Below are positions 1-6,020 of a DNA stretch of 6,570 bases, piece after piece (the first letter of the stretch is position 1; the number at the start of each line of letters is the position of its first letter). The notes beneath the pieces are model-generated. The model was given only the letters and a program-made list of their open reading frames with translations, did not search any database and was not told where the DNA came from. The translations under genes and the position numbers were made by a program. The DNA comes from an uncultured Clostridia bacterium (GTDB lineage: Bacteria; Bacillota; Clostridia; UBA1381): the NCBI GenBank assembly GCA_910585795.1, contig CAJUFV010000149.1, forward strand, positions 1 through 6,570, in the 5' to 3' direction.

Positions 1-11
1 AAAAATGAAAA

Positions 12-18
12 AGAGAGG
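12..18 (+). promoter_or_regulatory. Ribosome-binding site that sets the start of the small first gene
   Basis: An AAGAGAGG-type purine run lies here, with a 7-base spacer before the ATG at 26. The earlier in-frame ATG at 5 has no Shine-Dalgarno sequence visible in the window, and this run would fall inside its reading frame. The start at 26 is therefore preferred. Confidence 0.75.
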
Positions 19-25
19 TAATATT

Positions 26-229
26 ATGTATACAGTTACAGAGAAAAAAAAGATAATTGACAATAAAGATTGTTTTGTATATGGTATACAATATAATAAT
101 GTATTCTATATACAAGATATATCAGCAGATAGAATGATAGTTGAACAGCTTGTTCATAAGTACAATAAATATAATTTGCAACCGATACATTTACATGATG
201 CGATTGAAGATTTTCTTGAGGATTTATAA
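26..229 (+). CDS. Small DUF6514-like protein (67 aa)
   Basis: A 67-residue cytosolic protein beginning MYTVTEKK, with no signal peptide or membrane segment. What is seen: a beta-rich first half (IIDNKDCFVYGIQY, then VFYIQDIS), a helical stretch around VEQLVHKYNKYNL, and an acidic C-terminus IHLHDAIEDFLEDL. The order 'YGI - I(E/Q)DIS - VEQLV - N - L - PIHL - EDFL' matches my recollection of DUF6514, a short family of unknown function common in Clostridia; this assignment is from memory and not confirmed by a search. The start at 26 is chosen over the ATG at 5 because of the ribosome-binding site at 12-18. The gene is separated from the sugar-degradation genes by a terminator and 361 bp, so it is probably a neighbour and not part of that operon. 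No function can be assigned. Confidence 0.75.
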   Translation: MYTVTEKKKIIDNKDCFVYGIQYNNVFYIQDISADRMIVEQLVHKYNKYNLQPIHLHDAIEDFLEDL

Positions 230-298
230 AACAAAAATCACTTAATAAAATTATAATTAGTTTATACGGACAATATAGAAAATTCAAATAAATTACAT

Positions 299-334
299 AC
301 TGACATCGTTTTTGCATAATGTCAGTTTTATTTT
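299..334 (+). terminator. Rho-independent terminator after the small first gene
   Basis: An 8-bp perfect stem (ACTGACAT at 299-306 with ATGTCAGT at 319-326) closes a 12-base loop and is followed at once by TTTATTTT. It lies 70 bp beyond the stop of the 67-residue gene and correctly oriented to end it. The loop is a little large and the stem is short, so efficiency is uncertain. Confidence 0.65.
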
Positions 335-450
335 AAGTAGAGTTTTCTGATAAATATAAAAAATATGTATTTACTAATTACTTTTTAATTTGTTTGTAAG
401 TGTATTTTTTTGGATTAAAAGATGATAAATATACCAATTTATTTTAATGG

Positions 451-479
451 CAGACACAAGATAATGTTTTAGATATAAT
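451..479 (+). promoter_or_regulatory. Candidate sigma-A promoter for the large glycosidase gene
   Basis: CAGACA at 451-456 (4 of 6 matches to TTGACA) and a perfect TATAAT at 474-479 are separated by the ideal 17 bases. Transcription would begin near 486 and give a leader of about 105 bases that contains the whole palindrome at 531-579. In such AT-rich DNA a chance TATAAT is common; the correct spacing and position downstream of the terminator raise the likelihood. Confidence 0.45.
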
Positions 480-485
480 TATCTT
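458..485. repeat. 8-bp inverted repeat overlapping the promoter (operator-like)
   Basis: AAGATAAT (458-465) and its exact reverse complement ATTATCTT (478-485) are 12 bases apart. The right arm overlaps the TATAAT box and the expected transcription start, and the left arm sits just after the -35 box. This is where a repressor site would be expected. It is equally compatible with chance, since the arms are AT-rich. Confidence 0.35.
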
Positions 486-530
486 TAAATATCATTTTTA
501 AGGCTGATATATCATAAAAGTATCTTGTTG

Positions 531-579
531 TTCTTGAATGAGCATTTTATAATTTTATTATAAAATACTCATTCAAGGA
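531..579 (+). promoter_or_regulatory. Long near-perfect palindrome over the ribosome-binding site of the large glycosidase
   Basis: The arms 533-553 and 557-577 are reverse complements at 20 of 21 positions (only C543/A567 mispair) around a TTT loop. In RNA, U532-G578 and U531-A579 could extend the stem to 23 positions. The Shine-Dalgarno AAGGAG (575-580), 10 bases before the ATG at 591, has its first five bases in this stem. No T-run follows on either strand, so it does not look like a terminator. It could be a translational control or mRNA-stability hairpin, or a DNA operator. The inverted repeat itself is certain; the role is inference. Confidence 0.7.
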
Positions 580-590
580 GCTGTATATTT

Positions 591-3500
591 ATGAAACGAA
601 CAATAAGTGTGTTAACATCAATAATATTTTTTATTATCAGTGTAAATTTTGTCTTCGCCGCTAATCAAAATCCGATTACAGCCACCGCGGAAAACGGACA
701 ATACATGTGGAATTTTGCGAACGGGGGAGATGCGTCGAATATTTATGATGTGTCAGATGAATACGCTAATTTAAGAGTATCTCTCGGAACGGGTGACAGT
801 ATTACATCTAATAAAGGAATTACTTTTTCAAATCCAAGCTGTAATGAACCTCCTACAAGCGCAAAGGACAGTAGACGGTATATAATGATTAAACCGTCAT
901 ACAGCGGAACAGTAAAGCTGACAATAGCTTTTAACGGCGCGGGCAGCAGCGCAAGGTGCAGAATATGGTATAATGATTTCGGCATGATAGACTTTGATGA
1001 GGCGGATACATCACTTCTTGTTAAAGGGTATGCTGAAAACGGAAACCAGCTAGGAAATGACATAATCAACAGTTCATCAGTTAATTTATCGTTTGATGTA
1101 ATAGCCGGACATACATATTCTCTGCATACCTATAACAGAGGCTCATATATAACAAGTCTTAGCTATGAGGCCACAGAAATTATAGGAAAAACAGACAAGC
1201 CGGTTATAAATACGCCGCTAACTTCTGCCGACACAAGAATATTTGGAACCTGCGAGGAAAGCGCAAATGTTTTAGTTAAAATAAATGATGGTGAGGAACA
1301 ATCTGCGATAGTTGACGGTACGGTATGGACTCTTGATAATGTAACACTTAATGCCAATGATATAATATCTGTAACAGCGCAGAAAGACGGTGAGAATAAA
1401 AGCGATGTGTCGGAAGCAATAGTATTAGCCGCTGATAATATTTATTCAGTTTCTATTGAGAATACTAACAATGGTACTATTACAACTAATGTTTTAGATA
1501 ATGCGTGTATTCCAAAGGAAACAGAGGTAATATTGACTGTTACGCCTGATGATGGATATAAGTTGTCACAGTTAGTTATTGATGGAAATGCTGTTGAGGT
1601 TACAGATAATAAATATAGCTTTATAATAGAAAAAGATGTTATTATTTCAGCGGTATTTGAAGAAAAGATTTATTACAATATAAATATTCCTGATACTCAT
1701 AACGGTACTGTCACAATATCAGGCGGGGCGGAAAACGGCAAAGCGGTTGGCGGAGATATTGTAACGCTGAATGTCAAGCCTGATACAGGATATCGTATTA
1801 AATCTATAACTTGCGAAGATACCAATATTAAATATACAAAATCCTTTGTTATGCCTGAACATGAGGTAACAGTTAATGCCGAATTTGATAAATTGAATAT
1901 AGTAAGCGAGATTGATACAACGCTTGATATATATGACAGATATACAATGAATATAGATGGAAAACCGTTTTTCTTTAATGGAATACAAATCCGTGCTGAT
2001 AAAGTAATTGATAACTGGCATTGGAACAATGAACAGGTTAAGACTATGTTTAAGCAGGCAGCGGATGACGGTTTTACTGTCGCAAATACCCAAATACGCT
2101 GGATGGATATTCAGCCTGATAAAGCGTATAACGCGGCAGACGCCGCATATGTAAGTGAGTGGAATGAAAATACAGATAATTCAATACTATATATTCAAAA
2201 GGACAGCGCAATAGCATATTTAAAATTTGAGTTGCCAAATAATAATGTAAATTATGCGGGCGCAAAGATACGATTATATGTCAAAGAAATAAACGGTACA
2301 GGAAGCTTGCGTCTTTACGGAATTGATGATGATACTTGGAACGGAAATAATCTTACTTGGGAAAACGCACCCTGTATTTTGGATAACGAAATAAACGGTG
2401 TTAATTTAGGTACACCTCCCTCCTGGGATAGTGTAAACGGGCCGGCTTACTATGATATTGATGTGACAGATTTTATTAATAACAGCGTGGATAATACCGT
2501 CAGCTTCATTGTATGCGCTGATACAGATGTAAAGGTGGGAATAAATAATGGCGCTGACACTGCCTATAATACTCCGCAGCTTGTTTTATCACGTGATGAT
2601 ATTTATGACTTTACATATCTTGATAAAATGATTGAATATGCAGAGGACGCGGGAATTAAACTGGAAATTTTGTGGTTTGCTCTTGATACCTGTCAGCAGT
2701 CGGCAGACAGTAGGGTGCCTTATTATATTTTGAATAATTATCAGAAAACGCTTGCTCCGGATAAAACACCGATACGCCAGCGCGCAGCATCATACGCGTT
2801 TCTAATGTGTAAGGAGGATAAGGCGTTACGAGCAAAGGAGCAGGAGGTTGTTGAAAATATATTCAATCATATAGCGGAGTATAATTTACAGAACGGTGAT
2901 AAAAAAACAATTATAGGCTGTCAGATTACAAATGAGCCTGCTGTCGCAAGAATGCATGGCGGTGACTATAAATATAACGAACGCTGCTTTTGCGATATAT
3001 GTGAGAATAAGTATAATAGCTTTATTGAAAACGGAAAGACAGCGCAGGATTATCGTGATGATGTAATGTGGAATTATCAGAACAGCATTGCTGAAGCAGT
3101 TAAAATGTCTGATTACTCAGTGTGGACGAGAACGAATAATTACGGAGGAACAGACGCTAATCTTGTTGAATACAACGAGAAAATGAGGAGTACTGAAAAC
3201 GGAACAAGCATTGATTTTATAGGCTATGACCCCTATACTGATGACACCTCATATTTGTATAATTTCGGACACGGAATATCAAAAATGACAAAGGTGTCTG
3301 TCGATTATTCTCAGGGCAAAAATCTGCCTATGATTATGGAAAACGGAGGGGGCCAAAAGGGCAGCGCGAAATATCAAAATGCCAATACTCTTACTCTTGC
3401 CGCGCTTGCCGGCGGTTCATTCTATAATGTATATGAGCTTTGCGGTCCTGATGAATTAGGTATGTACTTAGAAAAGACATATCCGCTTACAGAGCGCGGA

Positions 3501-4664
3501 GCGTATGTTGAGGATATACGCAAGACAAACACAATGCTAAATAAAATCGCATATCCTCTGGCAAGCAAAAAATCTGACGGCGCGGGTGGAAAGGAATTGG
3601 TTTTCTTTAATGCTTTATCTGATAATACGGCAAGCGCAAAAAAAATGTTAAGAGCTGTTCCTATAGTATATAATACCGAAAATAACGGTGTGGGTATTGC
3701 TGTTGAAAAAAGTGAAAAAGAAATTGTACTTGAAAGCACAACAGCGTCAGAGTTTGTTCTTGAGGGTGCAAAAGTTTATGATGTTTTATCTGTTGAAACA
3801 GGGTATTATAACGGTATGGAATGGGTAAAGACAGACGATAGGACTTATTCGGAAAACGAAAATAATATTGTTATAAGCACATCAGAATATGAATGTATAA
3901 GAGTTGTATTTGAAAATAATATTCCGTCTGATGATAATTATTCGCCAAATTATATTTATAATTCAGAAACTAATACATACACATATCCGTTTAATAAATT
4001 TGCTGACTCACGCTCGCTTGAAAATAGCGCGAAAATAAGCAGTTTAAAAATATACGGAGTGAAAGGCGATTATATAAATCCTAATTCCTCCGTCTACAAA
4101 ACAGTAAATGGAAATGAAACAAGTGAGGGCGGAATTTGGTGGAACGGTAAATCCGCGTTAGGTAACAGATATATTGAATATACACCTGATAGAAACGGCA
4201 CGCTTACAATGAGACTTAGAAATACATATAATGCGGGAAATAAGTCCAAATCATGGCTTCGATACGGTATATCAGGCGTTGAGGCAGATTATATTGACGC
4301 TTCTACTGAATTATTTTCGCAGGAATATCAGACTATGAGCGTTACTCTGGAAAGAGGAAAGACATATTACTTTTGGCCTGTCGGAAGCGGAATAAATATT
4401 TCATCATTTGTATTTATGGCAGAACCTATTAAAGACGAGGATATTCTGACTTATGACGAGGTGAGCCACACTGTAGCTTCATTGCTTGACGGAATATTGA
4501 TTATAGCACAGTATGATGGTGGTATTCTGACAAACGTTAAATCACAGTCTGTAGAAGCAGAGGAAATCGTAGAGCTTAATCCTTATGATAAATGCAGGGT
4601 TATGCTCTGGGATAGCTTAGAAAGCATGAAACCGCTGACAAATTCACCGTTGGAAGTTGATTAA
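591..4664 (+). CDS. Secreted modular glycoside hydrolase, clan GH-A (GH42/GH35-like) with CBM96/DNRLRE insertion
   Basis: A 1357-residue exported enzyme, probably attacking a galactose- or pectin-related polysaccharide outside the cell; the substrate is inference. Signal peptide: residues 1-23 (MKR, hydrophobic core, VFA|A). Modules in order: a beta-rich carbohydrate-binding-like module (about 38-195); a Big_6-type Ig domain (203-282); two InlB-B-like 'bacterial repeat' domains (284-358 and 360-432, with NGT near the start and VTPDDGYKL / VKPDTGYRI in the middle); and a catalytic barrel starting at IDGKPFFFNG (455). The barrel is split after MDIQPD (505-510) by a DNRLRE/CBM96-type module (about 516-668; TW583 and LTW590ENAP motifs, ending PQLVLS), and resumes at YDF (672). 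Candidate acid/base E782 lies in TNEP and candidate nucleophile E917 in MIMENGGG. C740, C799, C801 and C804 resemble the GH42 zinc site. After the barrel come a beta-domain (about 985-1115), a second binding-like module (1120-1277) similar to the first, and a tail (1280-1357) with MLWDSLESMKPL. There is no sortase, SLH or dockerin signal. The start has AAGGAG 10 bases upstream. It could be a GH42, GH35 or DUF4978-like relative; the exact family is open. Confidence 0.85.
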   Translation: MKRTISVLTSIIFFIISVNFVFAANQNPITATAENGQYMWNFANGGDASNIYDVSDEYANLRVSLGTGDSITSNKGITFSNPSCNEPPTSAKDSRRYIMIKPSYSGTVKLTIAFNGAGSSARCRIWYNDFGMIDFDEADTSLLVKGYAENGNQLGNDIINSSSVNLSFDVIAGHTYSLHTYNRGSYITSLSYEATEIIGKTDKPVINTPLTSADTRIFGTCEESANVLVKINDGEEQSAIVDGTVWTLDNVTLNANDIISVTAQKDGENKSDVSEAIVLAADNIYSVSIENTNNGTITTNVLDNACIPKETEVILTVTPDDGYKLSQLVIDGNAVEVTDNKYSFIIEKDVIISAVFEEKIYYNINIPDTHNGTVTISGGAENGKAVGGDIVTLNVKPDTGYRIKSITCEDTNIKYTKSFVMPEHEVTVNAEFDKLNIVSEIDTTLDIYDRYTMNIDGKPFFFNGIQIRADKVIDNWHWNNEQVKTMFKQAADDGFTVANTQIRWMDIQPDKAYNAADAAYVSEWNENTDNSILYIQKDSAIAYLKFELPNNNVNYAGAKIRLYVKEINGTGSLRLYGIDDDTWNGNNLTWENAPCILDNEINGVNLGTPPSWDSVNGPAYYDIDVTDFINNSVDNTVSFIVCADTDVKVGINNGADTAYNTPQLVLSRDDIYDFTYLDKMIEYAEDAGIKLEILWFALDTCQQSADSRVPYYILNNYQKTLAPDKTPIRQRAASYAFLMCKEDKALRAKEQEVVENIFNHIAEYNLQNGDKKTIIGCQITNEPAVARMHGGDYKYNERCFCDICENKYNSFIENGKTAQDYRDDVMWNYQNSIAEAVKMSDYSVWTRTNNYGGTDANLVEYNEKMRSTENGTSIDFIGYDPYTDDTSYLYNFGHGISKMTKVSVDYSQGKNLPMIMENGGGQKGSAKYQNANTLTLAALAGGSFYNVYELCGPDELGMYLEKTYPLTERGAYVEDIRKTNTMLNKIAYPLASKKSDGAGGKELVFFNALSDNTASAKKMLRAVPIVYNTENNGVGIAVEKSEKEIVLESTTASEFVLEGAKVYDVLSVETGYYNGMEWVKTDDRTYSENENNIVISTSEYECIRVVFENNIPSDDNYSPNYIYNSETNTYTYPFNKFADSRSLENSAKISSLKIYGVKGDYINPNSSVYKTVNGNETSEGGIWWNGKSALGNRYIEYTPDRNGTLTMRLRNTYNAGNKSKSWLRYGISGVEADYIDASTELFSQEYQTMSVTLERGKTYYFWPVGSGINISSFVFMAEPIKDEDILTYDEVSHTVASLLDGILIIAQYDGGILTNVKSQSVEAEEIVELNPYDKCRVMLWDSLESMKPLTNSPLEVD

Positions 4665-4716
4665 AAGAAATTTAAAATTAATTAAATAGTTAAAATTGAG
4701 AATGGCCTTATAAAGA

Positions 4717-4745
4717 TTGATTTACAAATTGTTGTATGTTAAAAT
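4717..4745 (+). promoter_or_regulatory. Weak candidate promoter in front of the GH28 gene
   Basis: TTGATT (4717-4722) and TAAAAT (4740-4745) are 17 bases apart, with 4/6 and 5/6 matches to the sigma-A boxes. The start point would be near 4752, leaving a leader of only about 15 bases. The 102-bp gap after the large gene has no terminator, so read-through from the upstream promoter is also likely and this promoter may not be real. Confidence 0.25.
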
Positions 4746-4769
4746 AACAAAAAGAGGTGTTTTAACATG
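4735..4769 (+). promoter_or_regulatory. Hairpin enclosing the ribosome-binding site and start codon of the GH28 gene
   Basis: ATGTTAAAA (4736-4744) is exactly reverse-complementary to TTTTAACAT (4760-4768). U-G pairs at both ends and one inner A-U pair could lengthen the stem to 12 pairs (4735-4746 with 4758-4769). The AGAGG Shine-Dalgarno core (4753-4757) lies in the 11-base loop and the ATG (4767-4769) in the stem. On a read-through transcript this could limit initiation; as DNA it could be an operator. The repeat is visible in the sequence; function is inference. Confidence 0.5.
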
Positions 4770-6020
4770 ATTAATAAAATTAACATTATAGATTTTGGCG
4801 CTGATAAAAGTGGTAAGACTATAAGTACAGCCGCTTTGCAGGCGGCTATTGACAGCTGCGGAAAGGGTGAATGTGTATATATACCAAAAGGAATATACAC
4901 AAGCGGAGCATTGTTTTTAAAAAGCAATATGACCTTATTTATAGAAGACGGAGCTTATTTAAAAGGCAGTGATGATACAAATGATTTTCCTGTTTATACG
5001 TATAGATGGGAGGGGCAGGAAACAAGCTGCTATGCGTCCCTGATAAATGCGGGTATTGGCTCAGACGGTGTTTATAACCTTGTTATTGAGGGCGGCGGTA
5101 CGATTGACGCGAACGGTGTAACTCTGTTTCATAAAGAAATGAGTGAGAAAAAGGGAGCGCGGGGACGCGCGGTATGTATACGCAATTCATCGGATATTAT
5201 TATACGCGGCGTGACAATTCGACAGTCTCCGGCATGGTGTTTGCATTTCATAAACTGCCGTAATGTAAATATTGACAGTATAAAAATTCATACAAAATAT
5301 GATGAGCGGGGAAATCGCTATAAAGATATATTTAACGGCGATGGAATTGATATTGATTCATGTAAAAATGTTTATATTGCGAATTCGTTTATAGCGAGTC
5401 AGGATGACTGCATAGCGATTAAATCGGGTAAAAATGCGGAAGGCAGAGCTGCCGCAATGTCAAGCGAGGACATACATATTGAAAACTGCCGTTTTGAGAG
5501 CGGCTTCGGTGTTGCTATCGGCAGTGAAATGTCCGGAGGAGTGCGTAATGTGACGGTACACGGATGTGTGTTTAACAATACGTTTAGTATAGGCAGTGTT
5601 AAAACATGTCGCGGCCGCGGAGGAGTGATAGAGGATATTCTTTTTGAAAATGTTTCTCTGTTGAATACTGATACGGAGCATATGGACTGTAAGTGGTTTC
5701 GCGGCGGAATATATGTAGACAGTTATTACAGCAATGACGAAATTGCCACAGATAAACAGCCTGTAACAGAAGAAACACCGCTTATAAGAAATATTACATT
5801 CCGCGACGCAATGGTAAACACATGCGGAGGAAATGCCGTATATATTTCAGGACTTCCTGAAATGCATTGTAAAAATATATATCTTGAAAATATAGAAGCA
5901 ATCGGTACATATGGAATGAAAGTGTATTTTACGGATAATCTGAAAATGAAAAACGTAAATATTTCCGCGCGGGCAGGTGACAATTATATTTTTAAAGATG
6001 TTACAAAGGAGCAGATATAA
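4767..6020 (+). CDS. GH28 family glycoside hydrolase (polygalacturonase-like), cytoplasmic, variant active site
   Basis: A 417-residue right-handed beta-helix protein of the pectin-hydrolase family GH28, which cleaves galacturonic-acid linkages in homogalacturonan or rhamnogalacturonan. It opens with IIDFGADKSGKTISTAALQ, typical of the family. It has no signal peptide, so it probably acts on imported oligosaccharides. Family motifs: NGDGID (190-195) stands where the NTDG/GDG motif sits, and QDDCIAIKSG (212-221) supplies catalytic aspartates D213 and D214 (with D192). The third motif, normally GHG, is GFG (246-248) followed by the usual IGSEMSGG. The fourth, normally RxK, is SVK (277-279) followed by TCRGRGG. 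The conserved His and Arg are therefore replaced by F247 and S277, while K279 is kept. TEHMDCKWFRGGIYVDS around 303-318 is a further distinctive segment. Length is normal for a single-domain bacterial GH28. It lies 102 bp after the large hydrolase and overlaps the next gene by one base, suggesting one operon. The fold assignment is firm; activity and specificity are open. Confidence 0.9.
   Translation: MINKINIIDFGADKSGKTISTAALQAAIDSCGKGECVYIPKGIYTSGALFLKSNMTLFIEDGAYLKGSDDTNDFPVYTYRWEGQETSCYASLINAGIGSDGVYNLVIEGGGTIDANGVTLFHKEMSEKKGARGRAVCIRNSSDIIIRGVTIRQSPAWCLHFINCRNVNIDSIKIHTKYDERGNRYKDIFNGDGIDIDSCKNVYIANSFIASQDDCIAIKSGKNAEGRAAAMSSEDIHIENCRFESGFGVAIGSEMSGGVRNVTVHGCVFNNTFSIGSVKTCRGRGGVIEDILFENVSLLNTDTEHMDCKWFRGGIYVDSYYSNDEIATDKQPVTEETPLIRNITFRDAMVNTCGGNAVYISGLPEMHCKNIYLENIEAIGTYGMKVYFTDNLKMKNVNISARAGDNYIFKDVTKEQI
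6005..6011 (+). promoter_or_regulatory. Ribosome-binding site for the downstream GH106-like gene, inside the GH28 gene
   Basis: AAAGGAG sits within the last codons of the GH28 gene, 8 bases before the ATG at 6020. The ATG shares its A with the GH28 stop codon (TAATG). This arrangement fixes the start and indicates translational coupling. Confidence 0.85.

Larger units (their letters stand above)
230..590. other. 361-bp intergenic region: terminator, promoter and long palindrome
   Basis: Very AT-rich, with no convincing gene on either strand. In order it holds a hairpin plus T-run terminator (299-334), an AT-rich stretch in which I see nothing specific (335-450), a promoter-like pair (451-479) overlapped by an 8-bp inverted repeat (458-485), and a long palindrome (531-579) reaching into the ribosome-binding site of the large glycosidase gene. 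The 93-residue open frame on the minus strand across 36-317 has low-complexity composition and overlaps the real gene, so it is not called. Confidence 0.7.

Noticed and set aside
5..25. Upstream ATG at 5 as the start of the small gene
   Set aside because: It would place the ribosome-binding site inside the coding region and add an atypical MKKRGNI leader; the ATG at 26 has good spacing.
57..85. Perfect TTGACA with TATGGT 17 bases later inside the small first gene
   Set aside because: It lies within codons of a well-supported gene, the -10 box is weak, no gene starts downstream until 591, and a terminator intervenes at 299-334.
533..577. The palindrome as a rho-independent terminator
   Set aside because: Neither strand has a T-run after the stem (GAGCTG on the plus strand, AACAACAAG on the minus strand), and it overlaps the ribosome-binding site of the next gene.
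1719..2093. Open frames of 60-125 codons on the minus strand within the large gene and the GH28 gene
   Set aside because: They lie opposite well-supported coding sequence, lack convincing ribosome-binding sites and have no recognisable domains.
690..3350. Recurring GAAAACGG word in the large gene
   Set aside because: It encodes Glu-Asn-Gly in one frame at scattered sites (for example near 690, 1033, 1729, 3028, 3193 and 3339); codon preference explains it, with no regular spacing.
4665..4700. AT-only inverted and direct repeats (TTAAAATT copies) after the large gene, as a terminator or binding sites
   Set aside because: The pairs are all A-T, short and of low complexity; no stable stem or T-run is present.
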